DNA of 64,000 nucleotides from Mycobacterium sp. DL99 (GTDB lineage: Bacteria; Actinomycetota; Actinomycetes; Mycobacteriales; Mycobacteriaceae), in assembly GCF_004762045.1 (NCBI RefSeq), contig NZ_SJOM01000007.1, positions 3,833,008 through 3,897,007 of the forward strand, read 5' to 3'. Position 1 is the first letter of the stretch. Each line of letters begins with the position of its first letter. Position numbers and translations under genes: made by a program. A model generated the notes under the pieces. The model was not told the origin of the DNA, did not search any database, and worked only from the letters and a program-made list of their open reading frames with translations. Positions 38,229 to 46,940 of this stretch are shown here, piece after piece.

Positions 38229-39208
38229 AACAACCCCAATTCGGTCAGCGTCGTCGAGACGCGCTTATCCTGATCACGCAGGAACTGTTCGAAGTCCGCG
38301 CCGGTGCTGAACGCGTCACTCCAGCCGTTCTTCACCAGCGCGTCGCGCCACTGCTGGGTGCCGTGCAGATCGGTCAGGGCGCGCACCATCGCACCCCTCG
38401 CCTCATCTGAAATTCCTGGCGGCGCGAGTATTCCGCGCCAGTTGGTGAACGTGAGGTCGATACCGGCCTCGGTCAGGGTGGGCGCATCGATCCCCTCGAC
38501 GCGTTTGGCCCCCGACACCGCCAGCACTCGGACCTGCCCGGCCTCGATCTGGTCGACGAACTCGCCGAGCCCGGTGGTGCCCGCCGCGATCTTCTTGCCC
38601 AGCAGGGCCGTCAGCAGGTCACCGCCGCCGTCGTAGGTGATGTAGTTAACCTTGCGCGGGTCGACTCCGACCGCGCGTGCGGTTTCCATCGGGAACAGGT
38701 GATCCGGTCCACCCGGCGAGGATCCGCCACCGATCGTGACCTTGGCCGGATCGGCCTTCCATGCCGCAACCAGCTCGCCGATGGTGCGGAACGGCGAATC
38801 CCCGGGCACCAGAATGCCTTCCTGCTCCTCGACCATCTTGGCCAGGGCAGTGGCGTCGGAGGCGCGCGCCGAGGACCCGTTCGTGTACACGGCTCCCACC
38901 ACACCCAGCCCCATCATCATCATGAGGTCGTCGTTGCCGTTTTCGTTCATCAGCCGGGCCATCGCCACGGTGCCGCCGGCCCCGATGACATTGAATACCT
39001 CGACACGCCCGGTGATATCGGTGTCTTCCATGATCTTCACCGCGGTGCGTGCGGTCAGGTCATAGCCGCCGCCCGGGCTGTTGGGCACCATCATGCGCAG
39101 CCGGTGCAGGCCGCGGGATTGGTCACCTCGGGTGACGCCGCACGCCGTCATCAGCATCAGTGCGACCACGGCCACCATCAGCGCGGCGCCTAGACGTCGA
39201 AACCTCAT
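38225..39208 (-). CDS. tctC: tripartite tricarboxylate transporter substrate-binding lipoprotein TctC
   Basis: 327-aa exported lipoprotein. The signal peptide ends with lipobox LMTAC (Cys 23), so the protein is anchored outside the membrane. Family motifs: MMVPNSPGGGYDLTAR, GAGGTVAMARL, TIGGGSSPGGPDHLFP and ITYDGGGDLLTALLGKK, then the C-terminal helices that clamp the carboxylate. ATG 39208 was chosen for the clean signal peptide. It is first gene of the tctCBA-usp run and is divergent from the two-component system, 67 bp apart, which suggests that the kinase senses the transported carboxylate. Confidence 0.92.
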   Translation of the reverse strand: MRFRRLGAALMVAVVALMLMTACGVTRGDQSRGLHRLRMMVPNSPGGGYDLTARTAVKIMEDTDITGRVEVFNVIGAGGTVAMARLMNENGNDDLMMMMGLGVVGAVYTNGSSARASDATALAKMVEEQEGILVPGDSPFRTIGELVAAWKADPAKVTIGGGSSPGGPDHLFPMETARAVGVDPRKVNYITYDGGGDLLTALLGKKIAAGTTGLGEFVDQIEAGQVRVLAVSGAKRVEGIDAPTLTEAGIDLTFTNWRGILAPPGISDEARGAMVRALTDLHGTQQWRDALVKNGWSDAFSTGADFEQFLRDQDKRVSTTLTELGLL

Positions 39209-39275
39209 GGTCAGCAATACTGGACCCCTGAAGTGACGCAGGTCACCCATTCGGACGCAAAGGAAGTTTTGTTCG

Positions 39276-40898
39276 TTGAGTTCACCGGTCGGGCGTTCAC
39301 CAGTCGCGCGGTCACGGTTGTTGCGGGGCGGCAGCCTGGCCGCGCGCTTCCTGGTGTTCCAACTGCTGGTCGTCGCGGTGGTACTGATCGCGGTGGCCGC
39401 GGTGTCGGTGGCGCAGTCCAACCGGGAGTTCCGGGATGTCCGCGGGCAGCGGATGATCGCGGTCGCCGAGAACATGGCGTCCACCCCGATCGTCCGGGAC
39501 CGGTATGACGACCCGTTCGCCACCCAGGTGCTGGCACCCGAGGTCGACCGCGCGGTGGCGCTGTCGGGCGCCGAGCTGGCCGAGATCGCCGATCCAGCCG
39601 GAAATGTGCGTGTGTCGTCCGATCCGGCGCGCGTCGGGCAACGACTCGACCTGAGCACCACCCGCGCCGATGAGGGCCGCGCCTGGTCCGGCGACACCGA
39701 CGTCAACGGCACGCATCGACTGGTGGGCCAGGTGCCCGTCCTGGGCGCCGACGGTGCGGTGCTGGCGATCGTCTCGGTCAGCGAGCGCTACCCGTCGATG
39801 TGGGAGTTGTTGGGCGGGGCCGGCGAACGGCTGCTGATCTACCTCGGACTGGGCGCGACGCTCGGGATGCTTGCGTCGTGGCTGTTGTCGCGTCGCATCA
39901 ACCGCCACACCCGTGGTCTGGACATCGCCGAGATCGCCAGCCTGGCCGATCACCGGGAAGCCCTGTTGCACAGCATCCGTGAGGGCGTGGTCGCGGTGAA
40001 CAACGAGGGAGTCATCACGGTGATCAACGACAGCGCATCCGATCTACTGAGCATCGGCGCAGACGCGGTCGGCCGCCGTGCCGACGAGGTCGGTCTGGAA
40101 CCCGCGGTGGTGTCATTCCTGTTGTCCGGCGAGGGAACTCGCGCCGACGATTCGGACGTGGTGATCACCACCCGGACCCGGGTGCTGGCGCTCAACCGCC
40201 GCGCGGCCCGCAGCCAGGGCAGGAGCATCGGTACCGTGACCACCATGCGCGACAGCACCGAGCTCGCCGCACTGCAGGCACAACTGTCCTCACACCGAAG
40301 CGTGACCGACACCCTGCGGGCGCAGACCCACGAGTTCTCCAATCAGCTGCACACCATCTCCGGACTGGTGCAACTGGCCGAATTCGATGCGGTGCGAGAC
40401 CTGGTGGGCGCCCTGACCCGGCGCCGTGCTGAGATCAACGCGGCTGTCACTCAACATGTTTCCGATCCCGCGGTGGCCGCACTGCTGATCGCCAAGACGT
40501 CGCTGGCCGCCGAGAGCGGGGTCGCCCTCGCCCTGACCCACGACAGTCATCTCAGCCCGCTCGACCCGGCCCTGGCGACCGACGTGATCACACTGCTGGG
40601 CAATCTGATCGACAACGCCGTGGACGTATCCGTCGGCTCGGCAACAGCACAGGTGACTGTGCGCATCGACGACTCGGCCGGGCTGCTGCTGGCCGTCTCG
40701 GATTCGGGACCCGGTGTGCCCGAAGATCTTCGGGAGACCATCTTCTCCCGCGGAGTCACTTCCAAGGCCGACGTCCCCGGCGGCAGGGGCATCGGGCTGG
40801 CCCTGGTACGCCTGGTGACCGCCCAGCACGGCGGAGACGTCGAAGTGACCGACGCCCCAGGCGGCGGCGCGCTGTTCGTGGTGCGGCTCCATGCGTGA
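39276..40898 (+). CDS. CitA/DcuS-type sensor histidine kinase
   Basis: 540-aa membrane kinase. TM1 around LAARFLVFQLLVVAVVLIAV, then an extracytoplasmic PAS-like (PDC) sensor of about 130 residues, TM2 LLIYLGLGATLGMLASWL, a cytosolic PAS, a SpoOB-type phosphoacceptor RAQTHEFSNQLHTI (His), and the ATPase domain with N-box NLIDNAVDVS, SDSGPGVPED and GRGIGLALV. TTG 39276 follows AAGGAAG by about nine bases. It overlaps the response-regulator gene and is divergent from tctC; kinases of this family sense citrate or C4-dicarboxylates. Ligand not determined. Confidence 0.9.
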   Translation: MSSPVGRSPVARSRLLRGGSLAARFLVFQLLVVAVVLIAVAAVSVAQSNREFRDVRGQRMIAVAENMASTPIVRDRYDDPFATQVLAPEVDRAVALSGAELAEIADPAGNVRVSSDPARVGQRLDLSTTRADEGRAWSGDTDVNGTHRLVGQVPVLGADGAVLAIVSVSERYPSMWELLGGAGERLLIYLGLGATLGMLASWLLSRRINRHTRGLDIAEIASLADHREALLHSIREGVVAVNNEGVITVINDSASDLLSIGADAVGRRADEVGLEPAVVSFLLSGEGTRADDSDVVITTRTRVLALNRRAARSQGRSIGTVTTMRDSTELAALQAQLSSHRSVTDTLRAQTHEFSNQLHTISGLVQLAEFDAVRDLVGALTRRRAEINAAVTQHVSDPAVAALLIAKTSLAAESGVALALTHDSHLSPLDPALATDVITLLGNLIDNAVDVSVGSATAQVTVRIDDSAGLLLAVSDSGPGVPEDLRETIFSRGVTSKADVPGGRGIGLALVRLVTAQHGGDVEVTDAPGGGALFVVRLHA

Positions 40899-41541
40899 CG
40901 TACTTGTCGTCGACGACGACTTCATGGTCGCCGAAATACATCGCCGCTTCGTCGACCGCGTCGGCGGATACCGCACGGTGTCAGTGGCACACAACGGAAC
41001 CGAGGCCCTCGCGGTCGCGGCCGAACTTGGTCCCGACCTGATCCTGCTCGACGTCTACCTGCCGGACATGACCGGGTTGGAGGTGCTGCGACGGCTGCGC
41101 GCCGAGGGCAACCGCGTCGGCGTCATCATGGTGACCGCAGCCCGCGAACTCGACACGGTGCGCGGCGCGCTGGACGGCGGGGCCGCCGACTACCTGATCA
41201 AACCGTTCGACTTCGATCAGCTGCAGGCGAAACTGGTGGCCTTCGCCGCGCGTGCCGAGGCACTCGCGGCTGAGGGCGGCGCGGATCAATCGACCATCGA
41301 CGCCCTGTTCGGTGGGCCGGCCGCCGTCCTGCCCAAGGGGCTCGGAGCCGAGACCGGCCGACTGGTCATGGATGCGGTTCGCGGCGCGGGCGAGGTATCA
41401 GCCGCCGAATGCGCTGAACTGGTGGGTATTTCAAGGGTCAGCGCGCGCCGCTACCTGGAGTACTACCTGAGCACCGGCGCGCTTGAGCTGCGGTTGCAGT
41501 ACGGTGCCGGCCGCCCCGCGCGGCGCTACCGGGCGAGGTGA
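40891..41541 (+). CDS. CitB/DcuR-type response regulator
   Basis: 216-aa regulator. Receiver: VLVVDDDFMVAEIH acidic pocket, phospho-acceptor Asp in LILLDVYLPDMTGLEVL, Thr in VIMVTAARE, Lys in YLIKPFDF. C-terminal HTH: VSAAECAELVGISRVSARRY, the DcuR-type helix-turn-helix. Its start lies 8 bases inside the kinase gene. By position it should activate tctCBA from the 67-bp divergent region 39209-39275. Confidence 0.92.
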   Translation: MRDVLVVDDDFMVAEIHRRFVDRVGGYRTVSVAHNGTEALAVAAELGPDLILLDVYLPDMTGLEVLRRLRAEGNRVGVIMVTAARELDTVRGALDGGAADYLIKPFDFDQLQAKLVAFAARAEALAAEGGADQSTIDALFGGPAAVLPKGLGAETGRLVMDAVRGAGEVSAAECAELVGISRVSARRYLEYYLSTGALELRLQYGAGRPARRYRAR

Positions 41542-41648
41542 CCGCATCCGAACCGCGGAACTGACGTAGCGCGCTACTCACGACCCGCGGCAGCCGACAG
41601 ACCAGCATCGACATCAGCAGGTCCTGGCCCGATCACGCGGAGGCTGTC

Positions 41649-42857
41649 ATGACCCCGGTAACCAACGCCGCCCTTCCCACACTCGACTACGAACACGAGA
41701 CCGACCCCGAGGAAGTGCACCGGCTGATCGCAGCGGCCCGCGCCCACGCCCCGATCGCGATGGGACCGCACGGCCCGGAACTACTGACCTACGACCTCGT
41801 GCGCACCGCGCTGCGCGACGCACGATTCGAGGTGCCCAGAGGCATGTTCCTGGCTGCCCAGGGAATCACCTCGGGCCCGCTGTGGGACCGCGCCAACAGC
41901 AGCCTGCTGGGCATCGACGCCGAATCACATACTCGGCTGCGCCGACTGGTCGCCAAGGCGTTCGCACCCCGCAGCGCCGAGAAGCTGCGGGAGGCCTGCA
42001 TCGACATCGTCACCGAGCTCACCGACCCCTGCCTGTCCGAGGGGCGGTGCGACGTGGTGACCGATATCGCCATGCAATACCCGATCCCGGTGATCTGCGC
42101 GCTGCTCGGCGCACCGCGCCAGGACTGGCATCTGTTCTCCCGATGGGCCGATGACATCTTCAAGATGTTCAGCTGGAATCTCGGCGGCCACGCCGACACG
42201 GTCGAAACGGCCTGGCTGCAACTCGACGATTACGTCGACGCCATGGTGACCCACCGAAGCACCACCCTCACCGACGATCTGTTGTCCGACCTGATCCGGG
42301 CCAAGGTCGATGGAGACCGGCTGACCCACTCCGAGCTGCAGATGCTGGCCGGTGGCGTCCTGCTGGCCGGCACGGATACCACCCGCAATCAACTCGCGGC
42401 AGCTGTCCAGGTGCTGTGCGACTACCCCGACCAGTGGCTCCTGCTGGCCGAGAATCCTGACATGGCACCAACTTTCGTCGACGAACTCCTTCGGCACACC
42501 CCCATCGCCCTGAGCAGCGTCCGGACCGCCCGCGAGGATGTCGGACTGGCCGGCCTCATCTTCCCGGCCGGAACCCATGTGGTCGTGAACTTCGCTGCGG
42601 CCAACCGCGATCCACAGGTGTACGACGACCCGGACCGGTTCGACGTCAACCGGATCGGCCCGCCGGCCATGATGACGTTCGGCGGCGGGCTGCATTACTG
42701 TCTCGGCGTTCACCTGGCCAGGGTCGAACTCACCGAGGCATTGCGCGTGCTGACCCGAAAGCTGCACAACCCACGCTGTGTCGGCCGAGCCCGATGGAAA
42801 CCGATGACCGGGATTACGGGGCCCGCCTCACTGCCCGTGACCTTCGAGGCAGCCTGA
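41649..42857 (+). CDS. cytochrome P450
   Basis: 402-aa soluble class I type P450. I-helix LLAGTDTTRNQLAA (AGxDTT), ExxR in FVDELLRHTP, and the haem loop FGGGLHYCLGVHLAR with the thiolate Cys. No membrane anchor. ATG follows GGAGG (41639-41643) with good spacing. No ferredoxin or reductase gene is adjacent, so electrons must come from elsewhere. It lies upstream of an amidotransferase on the same strand (58-bp gap). The sequence resembles actinobacterial CYP families acting on sterols, terpenes or fatty acids, but the subfamily cannot be fixed by eye. Confidence 0.93.
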   Translation: MTPVTNAALPTLDYEHETDPEEVHRLIAAARAHAPIAMGPHGPELLTYDLVRTALRDARFEVPRGMFLAAQGITSGPLWDRANSSLLGIDAESHTRLRRLVAKAFAPRSAEKLREACIDIVTELTDPCLSEGRCDVVTDIAMQYPIPVICALLGAPRQDWHLFSRWADDIFKMFSWNLGGHADTVETAWLQLDDYVDAMVTHRSTTLTDDLLSDLIRAKVDGDRLTHSELQMLAGGVLLAGTDTTRNQLAAAVQVLCDYPDQWLLLAENPDMAPTFVDELLRHTPIALSSVRTAREDVGLAGLIFPAGTHVVVNFAAANRDPQVYDDPDRFDVNRIGPPAMMTFGGGLHYCLGVHLARVELTEALRVLTRKLHNPRCVGRARWKPMTGITGPASLPVTFEAA

Positions 42858-42915
42858 AGGTCCAAAAACTGGACCTGAAATACGACCGCCGGCGGGGTAC
42901 CGAGATAATGACGGC

Positions 42916-43638
42916 GTGACATCGAAGGTTCTGTTCCTGCGCAACGACCGAACGGCCACCGAGGCCATGCTGGCCGCAGTCTTCGCCGAATGCGGATTCG
43001 ACATCGACACGTTCGACGTCGTGGCCCCCGAGCGGGACGACGACCCCGCCGGCGAGGTGACCCTCCCCGACCCGACCCGCTATGACGTGATCGTTCCGCT
43101 GGGCGCTCGCTGGTCGGTCTATGACGAAGCCCTGGTCGACACCTGGGTGGGAGCCCAGATGGCCATGGTGCGCAGCGCGGTCGAGGCCGGCGTCGGCGTG
43201 CTCGGGGTGTGCTTCGGTGGACAGCTCATCGCGCAGGCCTTCGGCGGTTCGGTCGGCAGGTCGCCCGCGCCCGAGGTCGGCTGGTACGACGTGGCCAGCG
43301 ACGACGATCAGGTGGTTCCGGGTGGCCCGTGGTTCCAGTGGCATTTCGACCGCTGGACCCTTCCGCCCGGGGCCACCGAGATCGCCCGGACACCCGACGC
43401 CTCACAGGCGTTCATCCTGGGCACGGCGCTGGCGCTGCAGTTCCACCCCGAACTCGATTCGGAGCTGTTGGAAGTCTGGTTGGCCCACGACCGCGAGGGC
43501 TCCGCGGCCGACATCGGCCGCAGCCACGATGAATTGCGCTTGCAAACAAAGGAATTCACCGACGACGCGGCCGCCCGGCTGCGCACGCTGGTCCGCGGCT
43601 TCCTGAACCGGGTGGTCCGGGCGCAGCCGTCGACGTAG
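42916..43638 (+). CDS. type 1 glutamine amidotransferase-like protein
   Basis: 240-aa class I GATase fold. Nucleophile Cys in GVLGVCFGGQLIAQ, and the His/Glu pair of the triad in LALQFHPELD. No synthetase partner domain is fused or adjacent, so it may be a stand-alone GATase of the GMP-synthase-like/GuaA-related group involved in gamma-glutamyl compound hydrolysis. GTG start. Downstream of the P450 and upstream of the phosphoribosyltransferase, all on the plus strand. Substrate unknown. Confidence 0.85.
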   Translation: MTSKVLFLRNDRTATEAMLAAVFAECGFDIDTFDVVAPERDDDPAGEVTLPDPTRYDVIVPLGARWSVYDEALVDTWVGAQMAMVRSAVEAGVGVLGVCFGGQLIAQAFGGSVGRSPAPEVGWYDVASDDDQVVPGGPWFQWHFDRWTLPPGATEIARTPDASQAFILGTALALQFHPELDSELLEVWLAHDREGSAADIGRSHDELRLQTKEFTDDAAARLRTLVRGFLNRVVRAQPST

Positions 43639-43685
43639 GCTGGCATCTAGCCGGCAGAATTTTTCGAGAGCCGGCAACAGCGCTG

Positions 43686-44366
43686 ATGAACGCCTGGAGT
43701 CTGCGAACCGGCAGAGATCGCATCTACCAGGACCGCCACGAAGCGGGCCGGGTCCTGGCCGAACAGCTGGTGTCGTATCGGGACCGACCCGACGTACTCG
43801 TCCTGGGCCTGGCCCGGGGCGGAGTCCCGATCGCCGCGGAAGTCGCCGCCCACCTCCACGCGCCGCTGGATATCTTCGTGGTCCGCAAGCTGGGCGTGCC
43901 CCAATGGCCGGAGCTCGCCATGGGTGCGGTGGCTTCCGGCGGCGGTCTGGTGATCAACGACGGACTGGTGGATCGCCTCGGTATCGATGAAGACACCATT
44001 GTCGAGACCATCCGGCGCGAGACCGCCGAAATCGAACGCCGGGAACAGGCCTATCGCGGAGGACGTCCGGCGCCCGAACTTCCCGGCAGGACGGTGATCC
44101 TGGTCGACGACGGCATCGCCACCGGGGCCACCATGCTGGCCGCGGTCCGCGCTGTGCGGGCGGCCCGGCGGGTCGTGGTGGCGGTACCGGTCGGCCCACC
44201 CACCCTGAGCAATCAACTACGGGATGAGGCCGACGACGTGGTGTGCATGAGTACCCCGCCCATGTTCGAAGCGGTGGGTCAAGCGTTCGTGGATTTCCAC
44301 CAGGTCAGCGACGACGAGGTGCGCTGCCTGCTGGCTGAGTCCACCACGGGACCAGGCGAGAGTTAG
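43686..44366 (+). CDS. phosphoribosyltransferase domain protein (Rv2143-like)
   Basis: 226-aa protein with a type I PRTase fold: the PRPP loop is VILVDDGIATGATMLAAV, and LGLARGGVPIAAEVA and ARRVVVAVPVGPPTL are family motifs. Proteins with this layout are common in mycobacterial dormancy and stress loci, but the base or substrate is not known. It is shorter than the 331-aa annotation of Rv2143, which has an extra hydrolase-like part. Convergent with the Rv2144c homologue by a 4-base overlap. Here the backbone order of M. tuberculosis resumes. Confidence 0.85.
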   Translation: MNAWSLRTGRDRIYQDRHEAGRVLAEQLVSYRDRPDVLVLGLARGGVPIAAEVAAHLHAPLDIFVVRKLGVPQWPELAMGAVASGGGLVINDGLVDRLGIDEDTIVETIRRETAEIERREQAYRGGRPAPELPGRTVILVDDGIATGATMLAAVRAVRAARRVVVAVPVGPPTLSNQLRDEADDVVCMSTPPMFEAVGQAFVDFHQVSDDEVRCLLAESTTGPGES

Positions 44367-44728
44367 TTCTTGTACTTCTCGGCGGAATCGTCGGCCTCGA
44401 CGTCCACATCAGCGGCGTCGGACTCCACGGCGACATCTGACTCAGGCTCGGCGACCAGGTCATCGGGATAATCCACCGGCGCATCCACCGCGTCGAAGGT
44501 CTCGGTCGTCTCGGTGGCGCCGGCCTCATCAGCGGCCGCGACCGCGTCTTCGTCGTCACCGGTCTTCGTTCCGCGCGAGCGTTCCCGCAATGCGTCGATG
44601 ATCAGCAGCAGCACACCGATCACGCTGGCACCGATACAGACCCAGGCGATCAGCTCATTGCTGGTGACCACAGCGGTCACCAGCGCGGCCAGGCCGATGA
44701 CGGCAAGCACGAGCGCAATGATCAACAT
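44363..44728 (-). CDS. small membrane protein with acidic tail (Rv2144c-like)
   Basis: 121-aa protein with two N-terminal transmembrane helices (MLIIALVLAVIGLAALVTAVV and LIAWVCIGASVIGVLLLIID), a short basic stop RERSRGTK, then about 70 residues very rich in Asp, Glu and Ala that should lie in the cytosol. Position next to wag31 matches Rv2144c. Function unknown; association with the polar growth complex is only suggested by position. Confidence 0.85.
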   Translation of the reverse strand: MLIIALVLAVIGLAALVTAVVTSNELIAWVCIGASVIGVLLLIIDALRERSRGTKTGDDEDAVAAADEAGATETTETFDAVDAPVDYPDDLVAEPESDVAVESDAADVDVEADDSAEKYKN

Positions 44729-44749
44729 CGTTCAACCCTAAGTGTGGTG

Positions 44750-44765
44750 GGCCCGAGATCGGGCC
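44750..44765. terminator. small hairpin after wag31
   Basis: GGCCCG (44750-44755) and CGGGCC (44760-44765) pair around a 4-nt loop between the end of wag31 and the start of the Rv2144c homologue. No U tract; a weak terminator candidate. Confidence 0.35.
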
Positions 44766-44800
44766 GGTTCACGACAGTGCGAGGACGTCAGTCTTGCCGG

Positions 44801-45622
44801 TTAATTATTGCCGCGGTTGAACTGGCTGAAACCACCAGCCGAGTCGTTGTTGGCACTGGAATCAACCGGCGCGGCCGAACCGCGCTGGCCCAGCTCTTCC
44901 AGCTGAGACTCCAGGTAGGTCTTCAGACGCGTCCGGTACTCACGCTCGAACGTGCGCAGCTGCTCCAGGCGGCCCTCCAGGACCGTGCGCTGCTGATTAA
45001 TCGTGCCCATGATCTCCGAGTGCTTACGCTCGGCGTCGGCCTGCAGGGCATCGGCCTTCTCCTGAGCCTGACGCAGCTGGGTCTCCGAGCGGGTCTGCGC
45101 GTCGGCCAGCATGGCGTCGGCGCGCGTGCGCGCCTCCGAGACCGTGGTCTCGGCGGTCTTGCGGGCATCGCTGACCATGGCGTCGGCCTGGGCGCGGGCA
45201 TCCGAGAGCAGCTTCTCCGACTCGGCCTTGGCCGTGGAGGTCAGACGATCGGCGGTGTCCTGCGCCAGGCTGAGCACCCGGGCGGCACGTACGGCGGTGT
45301 CTTCGCTCGGCGGCGCGGCAGGGGCGACCGGCACCGGCGGGGCCTCGTACACCGGCTGGGGCGCCGGGGTCGGCTCGGGCTCCGGCTCGTAGAGCGGGAT
45401 GGACTGGGTGGACTGAGCGCCACCGCCGGCCCGCGCCGATGCCAGCTCCTGATCGAGCTCGGACACCCGCTGCCGGAGGTCGGCGTTTTCCTCGATGAGC
45501 CGAGTCAGCTCGTTCTCAACCAGATCGAGAAAGGCATCGACCTCGTCCTCGTTGTAGCCACGTTTGCCGATGGGCGGCTTGCTGAACGCGACGTTATGGA
45601 CGTCCGCTGGTGTGAGCGGCAT
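44801..45622 (-). CDS. wag31: DivIVA-family polar growth protein Wag31
   Basis: Essential cytoskeletal protein that marks the pole and directs mycobacterial tip growth. 273 aa. The conserved N-terminal membrane-binding domain is MPLTPADVHNVAFSKPP then GKRGYNEDEVDAFLDLV; the PknA phosphorylation region and a Pro-rich linker (EPEPEPTPAPQPVYEAPPV) follow; the C-terminal part is a long coiled coil with heptads and repeats of DARAQADAMVSDARKTAE type. The C-terminus ends FSQFNRGNN. The gene stands alone between a 207-bp region that should hold its promoter and the Rv2144c homologue. Confidence 0.97.
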   Translation of the reverse strand: MPLTPADVHNVAFSKPPIGKRGYNEDEVDAFLDLVENELTRLIEENADLRQRVSELDQELASARAGGGAQSTQSIPLYEPEPEPTPAPQPVYEAPPVPVAPAAPPSEDTAVRAARVLSLAQDTADRLTSTAKAESEKLLSDARAQADAMVSDARKTAETTVSEARTRADAMLADAQTRSETQLRQAQEKADALQADAERKHSEIMGTINQQRTVLEGRLEQLRTFEREYRTRLKTYLESQLEELGQRGSAAPVDSSANNDSAGGFSQFNRGNN

Positions 45623-45829
45623 TGTCTGCCCCCTTGAAGTCTTGGACCGTCAACCGATCTCAAAGTGTAAAGCCTTGCTTGATCGCAACTGGAGTCCATC
45701 CTGTCACACCAGACCCGGCGGTTGCAGTGGAGGCCTATTTTTAAGAACGAATTTCAATCTTCTTACGCAATTGTGGACCATTCGGCAAACGCCGAGATCG
45801 CGTCTGCCCGACCCACGTACATCGAAGGT

Positions 45830-46135
45830 CTACATCGCCGCGTTGAACGCCAGCTGCATCCCGATGAACGCCGCGAGCAGCAGCACCATGATCGACAGGT
45901 CGAACCGCACGGCGCCTATCGTGAGCTGGGGAATGAGCCGCCGCAGAAGTTTCACAGGCGGGTCGGTCACGGTCATGATGAGCTCCAGCACCACGACGGT
46001 CAGCCCCTTGGGGTGCCAGTCGCGGCTGAAGGACCGGATGAACTCGACGACGACGCGCGCGATGAGCAGCAGCCAGAAGATGAACAGCGCGAAACCGAGA
46101 ATTTCGAAGAACAGCGACAACTGAGCCGACCTCAC
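45830..46135 (-). CDS. YggT-family membrane protein (Rv2146c)
   Basis: 101-aa protein with two membrane helices (FFEILGFALFIFWLLLIARVVV and FDLSIMVLLLAAFIGMQLAF) and the YggT loop VTDPPVKLLRRLIPQ between them. The protein from LFFEILGF on is nearly identical in pattern to Rv2146c. GTG 46135 is used because the longer frame to 46183 adds a non-conserved stretch. It lies between sepF and wag31, as in many Gram-positives, where YggT affects division; role in mycobacteria not proved. Alternative names: conserved TM protein. Confidence 0.88.
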   Translation of the reverse strand: MRSAQLSLFFEILGFALFIFWLLLIARVVVEFIRSFSRDWHPKGLTVVVLELIMTVTDPPVKLLRRLIPQLTIGAVRFDLSIMVLLLAAFIGMQLAFNAAM

Positions 46136-46298
46136 TACAGCAGGATGTGTGACATTGGATACAGGTCGCCGTAGGCCGGACACATCTCACACAGATGACG
46201 TGGTCAACCGATATTGCGACGCCGCCAGCCTACCCGGGCCCCATCTGGGCGTCCGGTACGCGCAGCGGCGTCACGGTGCCGCGACGGACGTCGCCGCG

Positions 46299-46940
46299 CT
46301 ACTGATACGCGTAGAAGCCGGCCTCGGCGATCCGACGTCGCTGCTCAGCGCTGACGTCGACGTCTGCGGGCGACAACAGGAAGACCTTCGTGGCCACCTT
46401 GTCGAAGGAGCCGCGCAGCGCGAACGCCAGACCGGCGGCGAAGTCGACCAGCCGCTTGGCGTCGGCGTTGTCCATCGAGACCAGGTCCATGATCACCGGG
46501 GTGCCGTCGCGGAACCGTTCGCCGATGGTGCGCGCCTCGCTGTAGTCCTTGGGCCGCAGCGTGGTGATCTTCGCCAGCGGGCTGCCCGCTTCGAACAGCT
46601 CCGCCATCCGGCGGGGGTCCATTGCCAGCGCGCCGCGGGTAGATCCGGATAGTGCACCGAGACGCGGTGCGGGACGGTCGAATTCGCGGGGGGCGCGCAT
46701 CCGCGCGTCGAACCGCTGCTCGTCGGCGAAACCACCACCCGGGTAGCCGCCCCGATAGGCCGGGCCCTCGTCGTACTCGGGGGCCTCGTAGCCGTAGCCG
46801 TCCTCTTCAAAGCGCTCGTCACGGGGGCGCCGGGCGTAGCTGCGGGCAGCTCCGCGGTCGTCGTCCTCGTAATACTCGTCGTCGTAGTCCTCCATCGGCG
46901 CCATGCCGAAGTAGGCCTTGACCTTGTGCAGTGTGCTCAT
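46299..46940 (-). CDS. sepF: cell division protein SepF
   Basis: FtsZ-membrane linker, essential in mycobacteria. 213 aa: N-terminal STLHKVKAYFGMAPM amphipathic membrane-targeting helix, an acidic/aromatic disordered linker (about residues 17-90, repeats of YDDEYYEDDD type), and the C-terminal globular SepF domain from about residue 110 (MAELFEAGSPLAKITTLRPKDYSEARTIGERFRDGTPVIMDL). It binds the FtsZ C-terminal tail. The start ATG overlaps the yggS stop by ATGA; the longer frame upstream is not conserved. Confidence 0.96.
   Translation of the reverse strand: MSTLHKVKAYFGMAPMEDYDDEYYEDDDRGAARSYARRPRDERFEEDGYGYEAPEYDEGPAYRGGYPGGGFADEQRFDARMRAPREFDRPAPRLGALSGSTRGALAMDPRRMAELFEAGSPLAKITTLRPKDYSEARTIGERFRDGTPVIMDLVSMDNADAKRLVDFAAGLAFALRGSFDKVATKVFLLSPADVDVSAEQRRRIAEAGFYAYQ

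Noticed and set aside
36270..38273. A 667-codon plus-strand frame opposite tctA and tctB
   Set aside because: Gln/His/Arg/Asp-rich shadow translation spanning two genuine membrane-protein genes.
45623..45829. A defined wag31 promoter
   Set aside because: TTGCGA and TACACT elements exist but the spacing is too short; no confident call is possible.
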